From: Rheinheimera sp. 4Y26
GTDB taxonomy: Bacteria; Pseudomonadota; Gammaproteobacteria; Enterobacterales; Alteromonadaceae
Length of the DNA: 64,000 nucleotides
Direction: 5' to 3'
NCBI RefSeq assembly: GCF_025245835.1
Contig: NZ_JAOBWS010000001.1
Coordinates: 1 to 64,000 of the forward strand
In this document: piece by piece, positions 1 to 10,863 of the stretch
Numbering within the stretch: the first letter of the stretch is position 1
How the letters are laid out: each line of letters starts with the position of its first letter
Translations under genes and position numbers: made by a program
The notes under the pieces: generated by a model
Databases searched by the model: none
Told to the model about the DNA's origin: nothing
The model's input: only the letters and a program-made list of their open reading frames with translations

Positions 1-3000
1 GGGTTTGTGGCGGCGTCGACCGGGACGGAGCGGCGGTTATGTGAGTTGTGGCAGCAACTGCTGGGTGTAGAGCGTGTTGGGGTGTCGGATAACTTTTTTG
101 CGCTGGGCGGGCATTCGTTGCTGGCCGTGCGGTTGCTGGGCGCGATGAAAGCGGAGTTTGGTCAGGAGCTGGCGCTCAAAACAATCTTCGCCAGGCCTGA
201 GATCCGTCAGCTGGCATTGGTATTGGAGACAACATCACCGGTCAGGCCTCTGTCTGTCCAACCGCTGGATGATTTGCCGTCAGGATCTGACGTGATTGTG
301 CCGCAAATGCTGCCATGGCTGGCGCTGAACCAGGATCAGCTGGATTATATTTGTGCACAAACACCTGGTGGTGCTGGCAATATTCAGAATATTTACGGCC
401 TGACACCGTTACAGCAAGGGATCTTGTTTCATCATCTCAGTCAGCCACAAGACCCCTATATCATTCCGATTTTGTTTTCGTTTGCAGATCAAGCGACAGT
501 TGCTGTGTTTCTGCGCGCACTTGAGTTTGTGATTGCCCGGTATGATGTTTTGCGAACCATGTTTCTCTGGGATCAACTGCCCGAACCTGTTCAGGTGGTT
601 CAAAGGACGGCTACCTTAGCTGCACACTGGCAGAAATTTGACAATCAGGCGCAGGCTCAGGCGTTTTTGCAGCAACAATTACAGCGGCCTGACGGACTTT
701 CCTTGCAAAGTGCTCCCTTAATGCACGCTGAGATCACCTGGGTTGGGGCTGCACAGGAGCATCAGGTGCTGCTCAGGTTCCACCATCTTGTCACTGACCA
801 TGTTGGACTCGAAGTACTGGCCCATGAAATAGCCTTATTTTTACAGGCTAAACATCAGCAATTGGCAAAACCACTGCAGTTCAGCAGCTTTATCGGCTGG
901 CTTAAGCAGCAATCGCCCACCCAGGCGGAGCAATATTTTACGGCAAAGCTGGCTGATTTTGCGGAGCCCTCATTACCCTTTGGCTTGCGGGATATTCATC
1001 TGGATGGTCAGGGCGCGGTGCGGGAGCATCACCTGATGCCGGTTGCGCAAAGCCGGTTATTGCGCCAGTTGGCAGCAAAACATCAGGTGAGTCCGGCGGC
1101 ATTGTTTCACGCCGCCTGGTCGCTGGTGATTGCCAGCTGCAGTGCCACTACAGATGTCGTTTTTGGCAGTGTGTTGCTTGGGCGCACACAACATACAGAT
1201 ATGGCCACCATGGTTGGTACTTTTATCAATACCTTGCCTGTGCGTGTCACTCTTGACGATTTATCTGCGGCAGAATTGATCCGGCAAATGCAGAGCCAGC
1301 TGAACGATCTGCTGCAGTATGAGCACACCCCATTGGTTCAGGCCAAACGCTGCAGTGCGGTACCAGCCGACATGCCATTGTTCAGTGCGCTGCTGAACTT
1401 CCGTCATTCGTCAGCTGAGCCTGCACAGCAACAGGCGGCAGAGCCGGCATTGCAACTTTTAACTTCAACAGAAACCAGCAATTATCCGTTTGAATTAACC
1501 GTTGACGATCTGGGTTCAGAGTTCCGGTTAAAGCTGCAGCTGGTGCCGCAGATCAATGCCCGGCAGGTGATGGATTACACCCTGAAGGCACTTGAACATG
1601 TGCTGGATGCGTTAAATACCGGTTCTGCAGCGCTGGTAGGTGGCATGTCGTTACTCAGCGATGCAGAAGTGGCAGAACAGATCAAATGCTGGGGCCGCCC
1701 GGACGGACAGCATAGCCTGAACGCGCCAGTCCCGGCTCTGATCAGCCAGCTTGCGCAGCTTCAGCCAATGGCTGTGGCACTGTGCTGTGAAAAAGAACAA
1801 CTGAGTTATCAGCAACTGGACTATATGGCCGGGCATTTTGCGGCATACCTGCGGCAGTCGCACAAGGTGCAGGCCGGCGATTTTATTGCGGTGAAGCTTG
1901 AACGGAGTATTTATCTGCTGCCGGTACTTTTAGGGATCTGGCGCGCCGGTGCTGCTTATGTGCCACTGGACCCGTTAAGCCCGCCGGAACGTCAGCAGCT
2001 GATATTGCAGGATTGTCAGGCAAAATTGGGCGTCAGCGACAGCGGGATAGACCAGGCCGGCATAGGTCAAATCCGGCTTGATGACCCTGAGGTGCTTGCA
2101 GTCATGCACCAGAGTTGTGCGCCTGAGCAGAGCCAGAGCGCAGACGCTGATGATCAGGAGTTACCGGCCTATGTGCTTTACACCTCAGGGACCACAGGTG
2201 TGCCCAAAGGTGTACTGCTGTTACAGCGCAATGTCCGGAATTTTCTGGCCGGTATGCTGGCAGCGCCTGGCCTGAAGTCCGGTGACCGTCTATTGGCCGT
2301 AACATCCATTAGCTTTGATATTCATGTGCTGGAACTGTTTTTACCTTTGCTGGCTGGTGCCCGGCTGGTGATTGCCAATACTGCACAAAGCCGGGACGCC
2401 AGGGCCTTACGCCTCCTGCTTCAGCAACATCAAATCACCATCATGCAGGCAACACCAGCCAGCTGGAAAATGTTACTGGCCGATGGCTGGCAGCCTGACG
2501 CCGGTTTTACCAGCCTGTGTGGTGGAGAGGCATTGCCGCAGACTTTGGTCGACAAACTTTGTCATGGTGGCGCAGTACTTTGGAATATGTACGGGCCCAC
2601 AGAAACTTGTGTCTGGTCCGCCTGTGGCAGGATTCAGCCGGCAGAACCTATTCATGTTGGCCGTCCTGTGACCCACACCGAATTGTATATCCTTTCTGCG
2701 AAAGGTCAGTTGTTACCTGCCGGAGTCATTGGCGAGTTATGGATAGGCGGTCAGGGGGTCAGTCCTGGTTATCTCAATCGGCCGGAGCTGAGCAACAAAA
2801 TGTTTGTTGCGCCTGTGACGCCGCAGATCCGTCAGTCGTCAGCGGGCGGCAAGCTGTTCCGCACCAATGATTTGGCCCGTTGGCTACCTGATGGGCGGCT
2901 GCAGATTATGGGACGCGCCGATCAGCAACTGAAAATCAGGGGTTACCGGATTGAGCCCGGCGAGATTGAGTATCAGTTGCAGCAGTCAGAGCTGGTGACT

Positions 3001-6000
3001 GAGGCTGTTGTTGTGGCGGTACGCGACCCTCAGCAAGAGCCAATACTGGTCGCTTATGTCGTGCCGGCAACACCTGCAGTAGCCGGCAATGAGCTCCACA
3101 AGGTGCTCAGCGACATGCTGCTGGCTGTTCTGCCCGCCTATATGGTGCCGGCCCTCTTTGTGCAATTGTCGGAGCTTCCGCTGACTGCCAACGGCAAAAT
3201 CGATCGAAAACAATTGCCGGCACCAGATTTTGGCACTTCGGCTGCTCCTTTTGTCGCGCCTGCAACAGCCCTGGAGCAGGTGATTGCGAAGTGCTGGCAG
3301 CATTGTCTGGGTCTGTCGCACATCGGTGTGCACGATAACTTTTTTGCCATGGGCGGGCATTCCATTATTGCGGTTCAGGTGGTCAGTCAGTTGGGCTTGC
3401 ATGGCATCCGGATCAGTCCGTTGCAACTTTTTGCACACCCCACTATAGCCGGGCTTGCAGCCAGTTTGCAGCTGCACAGTGATGCGCAGGAGAGCGAGTC
3501 TGTACCCGCAAATCTGCTGGATGCGAAGACTGAATCTGTGACACCGGAAATGTTGCCGCTGACCGACCTTTCTCAGCAGGATATTGACCAACTGCTCAGC
3601 CAGATCCCGGGTGGAGTGTCACGTATTCAGGATATCTATGACTTAGGACCGCTGCAGGAGGGGATTTTATTTCTGCATATCGCCAGTGAAACCGCCGATC
3701 CTTATTTACTGCAAACAACATTTACTTTGCCGGATCAGGCTGCTGTGAACCGGTTTATTGAGCATTTGCAGCTGGTGGTGGCACGGCATGATGTGCTCAG
3801 AACAGCGGTGTTCTGGCAAGGTCTGTCAAGACCGGTGCAGGTGGTCTTTCATGAGGCTGGAATTCCTGTGCAGTGGCATAGGTTGAGCGAAACACAAAAT
3901 CCGGAGCATTACACTGCAGCGCTGATGCAGCAGCCCTGCCGGATGACTTTAACCCAGGCCCCGTTACTGTCTTTGCACATTGTCAGTCAGCCTTCGGTTT
4001 CGCAATGCACCCTACTACTCAGGTACCATCATCTTGTGACCGATCAGATGGGGATCCGGCTGGTCTGTGAAGAATTACAGCTGCTGCAAAACGGCCAGGC
4101 TGAGCTGCTGCCAGCTGTCCGGCAGTATCGCGATTTTATAGCCTCTGTGCGTCAGTCTGCCAATCAGGATGCCGCCAGTCTGTTCTTCCGGCGCATGCTG
4201 GGTGATAAAGATAACGCCACTCTGGTGTTCAACATAAAAACGGATCCGGCGGGGCAGAGCGTACGGCAACAAATCAGCTTGGCAGACGAGCTGGCTGCCG
4301 GTTTGCGAAACAGTGCGGCCCTTTTGCATGTTAGCCCCGCAGTGCTGATGCACTGTGCCTGGGCACTAATGGTTGCAGCCTGTGCCGGTGACAAAGACGT
4401 TGTGTTTGGTACCGTGCTGTCCGGGCAGGTCCATCACAAACCTCAGGCGGGTCAGATGCTGGGGGTGCTGGTCAATACCCTGCCAATCCGGGTTAACACT
4501 GACGGCGTGACGGCCAGGTCATTGGTGCAACAGGTTGCATCCGGCTTGCAGCAGCTGCTGAACTATGTTCAGGTGCCGCTGGTGGTCGCGCAGCAGTCGA
4601 GTCCGATCGAAGCGCCTTTGCCTTTGTTTAACACTCTGCTCAATTACCGCCATACCGAAAAAACACAGGCTGCGGTCAGTGGTCAATTGCCTGAGCCGGT
4701 TGATGTCAGCCTGCACAGTCACTATCCGGTGGAATTGTCTGTTGATGACGATGGCCAGAGTTTTCAGCTGACATTACAAACCCACGCCGGATATCCGGCA
4801 GAGCGTTTGCTGGGTTACCTGCAACATGCACTGGCCGGGATGCTCGATGCATTGGCACAGCCAGAGGATAGGCCGGCCGTATTCTGTCTGTTGTCCGCAC
4901 AAGAGAAGGCACAACAGCAATTTATCTGGAACAACACCCGGTCTGATTATCCGCAGCAGCAATGTGTTCATCAGCTTTTTGCGGCGCGGGCCGCGTTGCA
5001 GCCGCAGCTGCCGGCTGTGATCTGCGATGGCGTGACGCTCAGCTACGCTGAACTGGATCGACGGGCCAATCAGCTTGCACATTATTTGCGCGAACAGTAT
5101 CAAGTCGCGCCGGAACAGCTGATTGGCTTGTGCCTTGAACGTTCTGAACTGGTGATTATCGCGATGCTGGCCGTGCTCAAAGCTGGAGCAGCCTACGTGC
5201 CGCTGGATGCAGCATACCCAAAACAACGTTTGTCTCGGATGCAGGAGGATGCCGGTTTAGCTGTGATTCTGGTGCAACAATCCACCAGCGACAGAACTCA
5301 GGCTGAGGTGCAACTGGTACTGGATGATCCTGAAGTACAGCGGGAACTTCAGAGTGCTCCATGCACTGATGTTGATGCACAAAAGCCGACAAGTTCAAAT
5401 CAGCTGGCTTATGTGATCTATACATCGGGCTCTACCGGTCGGCCAAAAGGGGTGATGATTGAGCATCGTAGTCTGACCAATCATGTAACTTATATCAGCC
5501 GGGAATATGGGCTTGGTGCCGGCGACCGCTGTCTGCAGTTGTCTTCGGTGAGTTTTGACAAGTCAGTCGAAGAAATATTTCCGACCTTATGCAGTGGGGC
5601 AACGCTGGTGATTTTTAAACAACAATTGTTCGAAAGTCCTCAGGCCTTTACGGCCATGTGCCGGCAGTATCAGGTTGATGTATTAAATCTTACACCGGCA
5701 TTTTTTCATGAATATGTGGTGCAGGCGTCTAATGGTGAATTGCAGGGGATCCGCCACATTAGTGTCGGCGGCGACAAGCTTAATAGCCAGGATATTCAGG
5801 ATTACTTCAACAAGCATCAGCAGCCACCACGATTATTAAATGTGTACGGACCAACGGAAGTCACGGTTGATGCCTGTTATACCGAGGTTGATCTGTTGTA
5901 TCCGAACAGTATTGGTAAACCGGTTGCCAATGCACAGTGTTATGTACTGGATGCGCAGTTACAACTGGTCCCGGTTGGGGTTATTGGCGAACTCTACATC

Positions 6001-9000
6001 GGTGGTGTGGGAGTGGCCCGTGGTTATCTGAACCGACCGGAACTTACAGCGGAGCGCTTTATTGCCAATCCTTTGGCAACAGGAAGCGGAGACAGGCTGT
6101 ATCGCACTGGCGACTTAGTCCGTTGGCTGGAACACGGTGCTATTGAGTATCTCGGCCGGGCCGATCATCAGGTGAAAGTGCGTGGTTTCCGGATTGAACC
6201 GGGGGAAATAGAAAGCTGCCTGATGGCGATGCCGCTTGTCGGGCAAGCGGTGGTTGTTGCCATCAGGGCACCGTCTGGTGGTCAGCAACTGGTGGCTTAT
6301 CTGACGGTTGCGTCCGAATATGCGCAGTTATCAACAGAGGTTGTGACGCAGCAAGCGCAGCGGCAGCTGGCTGCCAGCTTGCCGGAATATATGGTGCCGG
6401 AGCTGTTCATGGTATTGCCGGCTTTGCCGATCAACCCCAACGGAAAAATTGACCGGCATGCCTTACCACATCCGGACAGCATGCAATCTGTTCAGACGTT
6501 CGAAGCGCCGCAGACCGAAGGAGAAAGAGTTATTGCTGCGGTCTGGCAGGAGGTACTGTCGTTGCCGCAAGTCAGCCGGACCGATCATTTCTTCCGGCTG
6601 GGTGGTCACTCTTTATTATTGACCCGGGTGCTGGCGAGATTGCAGCAGGTCCTGCAAATCCATATCCCCCTGAAAACGTTATTTGAGTCGCCGGTGCTGT
6701 CAAAGCTGGCGGCGCAGCTCGACCAAATCACCAGAGTCAAAGCTCAGGTGAAGATCAATCACGTATCCCGCTCGCAGCGCCTGCCTTTGTCTTATGCGCA
6801 GCATCGCTTATGGATGCTCGATCAGATTGATGGGGGTGGCATTCACTACAATATGCCTGCGATATTCAGATTAAGCGGTCAGGTGGATAGTGATGCTCTG
6901 GAGTATGCCTTCAGTACTATTGTGCAGCGCCATGAAGCATTGCGGACTCTTTTTCTTTGTGATGACCAGGGAGAGGTGTATCAGCAACTGCAGCCGGCCA
7001 GCCAGTTCCGGGTGCAAAGTCTGGATATCTCTGCACAATCTGCAACAACAATCCCGGCGCACATCCAACAGCTGTTAGCGCAGCCATTTGTCTTAAGCCA
7101 GGATTATTTGCTGCGGGTACATCTGCTACACGACAGCGCGGAAAGTGCAGTGTTGCTGATCAATATGCACCACATTGCTGCTGATGGCCATTCCGTGGGC
7201 CTGCTGATGCATGAGTTGAGTCTGTTATACCGGGCAAAGCAGGCAGGTCTGGTGGCTGAGTTGCCTGAATTGCCGGTGCAATATGCTGACTACGCCTACT
7301 GGCAACGCCAATGGTTAAGTGGGGATGTGCTTGAACAGCAGTTGCAATACTGGGAGCAGCAACTCCATGGTCTGCCTCAGGTCCACCAACTGCCCATTGA
7401 CCGGCCCAGACCGCTTCAGCAAAGTTATGCTGGTGCTTCGTATTGTCATCAGATCCCGGCAGAGCTGACAGCGCGTCTGGCGGCTCTGTGTCACAGGCAC
7501 GATGCCACTTTATTTATGGGCATTCAGACATTGTTTGCCATTTTGCTGGCCCGCTTCAGCAATGAGCAGGATATTGTGATGGGAACGCCTGTGTCTAATC
7601 GGGAGCAGCCGGAACTTGAGCAACTTATCGGTTTCTTTGTCAATACGCTGGTACTGCGTAACGATCTCACCGGCAAGCCCGGATTCAGTTCACTGTTAGC
7701 ACAAAGCAAAGATATGCTGCTGGCAGCCTATGAGCATCAACACACACCATTTGAACTGGTCGTCGAGCGGTTAAAACCGGAAAGAACACAGAGTTACACG
7801 CCGTTGTTTCAAATCATGCTGGTATTTAATCCGGAAGTTCCGTCTGCTGTTGCATTGCCGGGGCTGCTCGCTGAAGCGCCGTATTATGCGACAACCACCG
7901 CAAAGTTTGACTTAACCTTACACGTGAACGAAGAAGCAGGTGCGCTGACGCTGAACTGGGAATTTAACACCGACCTGTTTAATCCGGAATCAGTGCAAAC
8001 AATGGCCCAGGCCTTTGAATGCTTACTGGACGGCATACTGGCAGAGCCTGAACTCAACGTGTATGCGATCAATATGCTGCCGCCGGCCTTGATGCAACAA
8101 GTGACTGTAGACTGGAATCGCAGCAAATGGCCGGGGCAGGCTGATCTTTGTATGCACGAGCTGTTTATGCAGCAACTGATAGCGGCGCCTGAGCACATTG
8201 CGACTATAGATGCTGCGGGTCATACACTGACTTATTTACAATTATACAGTCAGGTTGTGCAGCTGGCCGCGCAGTTACAGCCGCTGCTTCCTGCCAGTGC
8301 TGAGCCGCTGATTGCGATTCGGTTACCAAAGAGTCCGTTACAATTGGTGGCGGCATTGGCGGTTCAATATGTCGGGGCAGCCTATCTGCCGCTGGAAACT
8401 GATTGGCCCGCATCAAGATGTGAGCAAATCCTGCTTCAGGCCGATGTGCAGTTGCTGATCGCCACAAGCAGCCTGACCGCTTTGGCAACAGAAGGACTCC
8501 GTGTCTGTTATCCGCAGCCAGCAGTAGTGGAGCAGAGCCGGGCCGAACTTCTGGCGCAGGCCAGTGGTTATACGCCGTTACAAACCCCTGCATCACTGGC
8601 TTATGTCATCTTTACTTCAGGATCCACCGGCAAACCCAAGGGAGTGGCCATTGAACATGGTGCGGCGGTGAATACCTTGCTTGATATCAACCGGCAGTAC
8701 GGCGTGACTGCGGCGGATAAAGTGCTGGCGGTTTCTGCTTTCAGTTTTGACCTGTCGGTGTATGACTATTTTGGCATGCTGGCAGCAGGCGGCACTGTTG
8801 TGTTCCCGCAGCCGGAATTGGCGAAAAATCCGCAGCACTGGCTGGAACTCACTGAGCGTTTTGCTGTTTCTGTCTGGAACACAGTGCCGGTTTCGGCAGC
8901 GCTGTTGGTAGAGCAACTGGAAGAGCAAAGACGCAGTTCTGCTATTTGTTTTAAAGCGGTCATGATGAGTGGAGATTGGATTGATCCACAGCTACCGGCA

Positions 9001-10863
9001 AGGCTCTGGCAGTCATTTCCCGGTAGTCGGTTATACAGTCTTGGCGGGGCCACCGAGGGCTCTATCTGGTCTATTCATTACCCTATCGAACAGGATACCT
9101 CAGCTTTATCCAGTGTCCCTTATGGCCGGCCTATGTCAGGACAGTCATTCTTCATTTTAAATGACATGTTGCAACCTTGTCCGCCACAAGTTACAGGTGA
9201 GCTTTTTATCGGGGGGCTGGGTGTTGCCCGCGAATATTATCGTGACAGCGAGTTGACCGGGCGGCAGTTCTTGTGGCATCCGGAGTTAAAACAGCGACTG
9301 TACCGGACCGGAGATCTGGGCCGGTATCGCAGTGATGGCCTGATTGAATTCCGCGGCCGTCGGGATAACCAGGTCAAGATCCGTGGTTTTAGGGTGGAGC
9401 TGGGTGAGATAGAGCATACGCTGAAATCGCACCCGTTCATTGGTCAGGCTGTGGTTGATGTGCAGCAGACAGCTTCAGGTGACAAAGTGCTGGTTGCTTA
9501 TCTGGTGCTGCACAACGAACAGGTCATAGCGAGCCGGCTGGAATTTATCGAGCAATGCCGTGATTGGTTGCGCAGTGTCTTACCGCATTACATGGTGCCA
9601 CAGGCGTTCGAAATTCTGTCCGCTTTGCCTGTAACCGCGAATAACAAAGTTGACCGTAAAGCATTGCCAGCGCCGCAGTTGCAACATAGTGAACCCGAAA
9701 TGATCTTACCGGCAGACGCATTTGAGGCTTCGTTGTGTGCGATCTGGCGGCAGATTTTCGCCAATCCTCAGCTTGGCATGAAAGCCAATTTCTTTGACCT
9801 TGGCGGGCATTCGCTGCTCGCCACCAGGTTGATAGCGAAAGTGCGCAGTCAGTTAGGGTTGCAGGCCACACTGGGTGATGTGTTTTTGCATCCGCAGTTA
9901 CAGGAGTTTGCCAATCAGTTACGGCTGCGGGAACAGGAAAGTTTGACCAGTGAGTTGCCGGAAACCATGCTGCAACTGAGTACCACACCTGGTTCGGGAA
10001 CACTCTTCTGTTTTAATCCCGGAGCCGGCACAGCCCATTGTTATGGGCGTTTGGCTGCTGCGTTGTCCGGCCAGTATCAGTTGGTCGGCTTACATTCGCC
10101 GCTGATTTACGAACCGCAGTTTTTTGCTGATTTTAAGGCGCTGGTCAACCGTTATGTACAATTGATACTGCGATACCAGACTGAGGGGCCTGTCACTTTA
10201 CTGGGCTATTCGTCGGGTGGTGTCCTCGCTTATGAAGCGGCCTGCCAACTGGTTCAGCAGGGATATCAGGTCCGGGTTCTGCTGTTAGACAGCTACGCGA
10301 CTATGGCTGAATATGAAGTACCAAGCCAGGCCTGGTATGCCCCTATACAGTTGGCCTTGCAGGAAATTCTGCTGTTACAGCCGGAACTGGACTGGCATCA
10401 GCTGGATGCAACGGATGTTCCGGCAGCGCTGAGCTCTCTGAGCAAACAGCTGCGCCGGCAGTTTCCTGATCATTATATTGCACAGGTCAGCGAAGAAATG
10501 ACCTGTCGCTATTTGCAGCATTTTATCACGCTGGACAGGTTGAAAAGAGGCCACTGCATCCGCCAGTCAGCGCTGGATTTGGTGTTGTTCAGAGCTGAAC
10601 TGACGCCACCGGCCGATGGCTTTAATCAGAATCTGAACTGGGACTTGTACAGTAGTGGCAGTGTCAGAATTTTACCATTACAGCAATCGCATCAAACCAT
10701 GATTGAGTCTGCGGAACTGGCGATGTCTGTGGCTGAATATTTGCGACTGCCTGTGCCACATCAGGCTGACAGAGATGCCGCAAAGGGACAAAACAGCACT
10801 ACCCATCAGGGGCTGACCCCAGACTTATGCCATGCGGGAGGCGTCAATGAATACAGCGCCTGA
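1..10863 (+). CDS. Nonribosomal peptide synthetase, C-terminal modules with thioesterase (5' end outside window)
   Basis: The reading frame is open to the left edge, so this is the 3' part of a larger gene (about 3,620 residues visible). Domain order by approximate nucleotides: carrier protein (7-230), condensation (385-1650), adenylation (1735-3220), carrier (3250-3460), condensation (3620-4860), adenylation (4960-6480), carrier (6500-6720), condensation (6780-8080), adenylation (8150-9680), carrier (9720-9920), thioesterase (9990-10760). All four carriers keep GGHS with the phosphopantetheine serine. The thioesterase has GYSSGG and an LLLDSY aspartate, so the chain is released here. Specificity pockets read by alignment to GrsA are DILQLGMVWK (glycine-like), DKENSGVVDK (unassigned) and DLYNMSLIWK (cysteine-like). 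The third condensation domain has the normal HHxxxDG motif, so no heterocyclisation is expected. The first two have HHLVTDH and HHLVTDQ. No epimerase or methyltransferase domain is visible. The stop codon overlaps the next gene. The peptide product is unknown. Confidence 0.97.
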   Translation, partial: GFVAASTGTERRLCELWQQLLGVERVGVSDNFFALGGHSLLAVRLLGAMKAEFGQELALKTIFARPEIRQLALVLETTSPVRPLSVQPLDDLPSGSDVIVPQMLPWLALNQDQLDYICAQTPGGAGNIQNIYGLTPLQQGILFHHLSQPQDPYIIPILFSFADQATVAVFLRALEFVIARYDVLRTMFLWDQLPEPVQVVQRTATLAAHWQKFDNQAQAQAFLQQQLQRPDGLSLQSAPLMHAEITWVGAAQEHQVLLRFHHLVTDHVGLEVLAHEIALFLQAKHQQLAKPLQFSSFIGWLKQQSPTQAEQYFTAKLADFAEPSLPFGLRDIHLDGQGAVREHHLMPVAQSRLLRQLAAKHQVSPAALFHAAWSLVIASCSATTDVVFGSVLLGRTQHTDMATMVGTFINTLPVRVTLDDLSAAELIRQMQSQLNDLLQYEHTPLVQAKRCSAVPADMPLFSALLNFRHSSAEPAQQQAAEPALQLLTSTETSNYPFELTVDDLGSEFRLKLQLVPQINARQVMDYTLKALEHVLDALNTGSAALVGGMSLLSDAEVAEQIKCWGRPDGQHSLNAPVPALISQLAQLQPMAVALCCEKEQLSYQQLDYMAGHFAAYLRQSHKVQAGDFIAVKLERSIYLLPVLLGIWRAGAAYVPLDPLSPPERQQLILQDCQAKLGVSDSGIDQAGIGQIRLDDPEVLAVMHQSCAPEQSQSADADDQELPAYVLYTSGTTGVPKGVLLLQRNVRNFLAGMLAAPGLKSGDRLLAVTSISFDIHVLELFLPLLAGARLVIANTAQSRDARALRLLLQQHQITIMQATPASWKMLLADGWQPDAGFTSLCGGEALPQTLVDKLCHGGAVLWNMYGPTETCVWSACGRIQPAEPIHVGRPVTHTELYILSAKGQLLPAGVIGELWIGGQGVSPGYLNRPELSNKMFVAPVTPQIRQSSAGGKLFRTNDLARWLPDGRLQIMGRADQQLKIRGYRIEPGEIEYQLQQSELVTEAVVVAVRDPQQEPILVAYVVPATPAVAGNELHKVLSDMLLAVLPAYMVPALFVQLSELPLTANGKIDRKQLPAPDFGTSAAPFVAPATALEQVIAKCWQHCLGLSHIGVHDNFFAMGGHSIIAVQVVSQLGLHGIRISPLQLFAHPTIAGLAASLQLHSDAQESESVPANLLDAKTESVTPEMLPLTDLSQQDIDQLLSQIPGGVSRIQDIYDLGPLQEGILFLHIASETADPYLLQTTFTLPDQAAVNRFIEHLQLVVARHDVLRTAVFWQGLSRPVQVVFHEAGIPVQWHRLSETQNPEHYTAALMQQPCRMTLTQAPLLSLHIVSQPSVSQCTLLLRYHHLVTDQMGIRLVCEELQLLQNGQAELLPAVRQYRDFIASVRQSANQDAASLFFRRMLGDKDNATLVFNIKTDPAGQSVRQQISLADELAAGLRNSAALLHVSPAVLMHCAWALMVAACAGDKDVVFGTVLSGQVHHKPQAGQMLGVLVNTLPIRVNTDGVTARSLVQQVASGLQQLLNYVQVPLVVAQQSSPIEAPLPLFNTLLNYRHTEKTQAAVSGQLPEPVDVSLHSHYPVELSVDDDGQSFQLTLQTHAGYPAERLLGYLQHALAGMLDALAQPEDRPAVFCLLSAQEKAQQQFIWNNTRSDYPQQQCVHQLFAARAALQPQLPAVICDGVTLSYAELDRRANQLAHYLREQYQVAPEQLIGLCLERSELVIIAMLAVLKAGAAYVPLDAAYPKQRLSRMQEDAGLAVILVQQSTSDRTQAEVQLVLDDPEVQRELQSAPCTDVDAQKPTSSNQLAYVIYTSGSTGRPKGVMIEHRSLTNHVTYISREYGLGAGDRCLQLSSVSFDKSVEEIFPTLCSGATLVIFKQQLFESPQAFTAMCRQYQVDVLNLTPAFFHEYVVQASNGELQGIRHISVGGDKLNSQDIQDYFNKHQQPPRLLNVYGPTEVTVDACYTEVDLLYPNSIGKPVANAQCYVLDAQLQLVPVGVIGELYIGGVGVARGYLNRPELTAERFIANPLATGSGDRLYRTGDLVRWLEHGAIEYLGRADHQVKVRGFRIEPGEIESCLMAMPLVGQAVVVAIRAPSGGQQLVAYLTVASEYAQLSTEVVTQQAQRQLAASLPEYMVPELFMVLPALPINPNGKIDRHALPHPDSMQSVQTFEAPQTEGERVIAAVWQEVLSLPQVSRTDHFFRLGGHSLLLTRVLARLQQVLQIHIPLKTLFESPVLSKLAAQLDQITRVKAQVKINHVSRSQRLPLSYAQHRLWMLDQIDGGGIHYNMPAIFRLSGQVDSDALEYAFSTIVQRHEALRTLFLCDDQGEVYQQLQPASQFRVQSLDISAQSATTIPAHIQQLLAQPFVLSQDYLLRVHLLHDSAESAVLLINMHHIAADGHSVGLLMHELSLLYRAKQAGLVAELPELPVQYADYAYWQRQWLSGDVLEQQLQYWEQQLHGLPQVHQLPIDRPRPLQQSYAGASYCHQIPAELTARLAALCHRHDATLFMGIQTLFAILLARFSNEQDIVMGTPVSNREQPELEQLIGFFVNTLVLRNDLTGKPGFSSLLAQSKDMLLAAYEHQHTPFELVVERLKPERTQSYTPLFQIMLVFNPEVPSAVALPGLLAEAPYYATTTAKFDLTLHVNEEAGALTLNWEFNTDLFNPESVQTMAQAFECLLDGILAEPELNVYAINMLPPALMQQVTVDWNRSKWPGQADLCMHELFMQQLIAAPEHIATIDAAGHTLTYLQLYSQVVQLAAQLQPLLPASAEPLIAIRLPKSPLQLVAALAVQYVGAAYLPLETDWPASRCEQILLQADVQLLIATSSLTALATEGLRVCYPQPAVVEQSRAELLAQASGYTPLQTPASLAYVIFTSGSTGKPKGVAIEHGAAVNTLLDINRQYGVTAADKVLAVSAFSFDLSVYDYFGMLAAGGTVVFPQPELAKNPQHWLELTERFAVSVWNTVPVSAALLVEQLEEQRRSSAICFKAVMMSGDWIDPQLPARLWQSFPGSRLYSLGGATEGSIWSIHYPIEQDTSALSSVPYGRPMSGQSFFILNDMLQPCPPQVTGELFIGGLGVAREYYRDSELTGRQFLWHPELKQRLYRTGDLGRYRSDGLIEFRGRRDNQVKIRGFRVELGEIEHTLKSHPFIGQAVVDVQQTASGDKVLVAYLVLHNEQVIASRLEFIEQCRDWLRSVLPHYMVPQAFEILSALPVTANNKVDRKALPAPQLQHSEPEMILPADAFEASLCAIWRQIFANPQLGMKANFFDLGGHSLLATRLIAKVRSQLGLQATLGDVFLHPQLQEFANQLRLREQESLTSELPETMLQLSTTPGSGTLFCFNPGAGTAHCYGRLAAALSGQYQLVGLHSPLIYEPQFFADFKALVNRYVQLILRYQTEGPVTLLGYSSGGVLAYEAACQLVQQGYQVRVLLLDSYATMAEYEVPSQAWYAPIQLALQEILLLQPELDWHQLDATDVPAALSSLSKQLRRQFPDHYIAQVSEEMTCRYLQHFITLDRLKRGHCIRQSALDLVLFRAELTPPADGFNQNLNWDLYSSGSVRILPLQQSHQTMIESAELAMSVAEYLRLPVPHQADRDAAKGQNSTTHQGLTPDLCHAGGVNEYSA

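Noticed and set aside
6780-8080. Heterocyclisation (Cy) domain before the Cys module
   Set aside because: The active site reads HHIAADG, a normal condensation motif, not DxxxxD.
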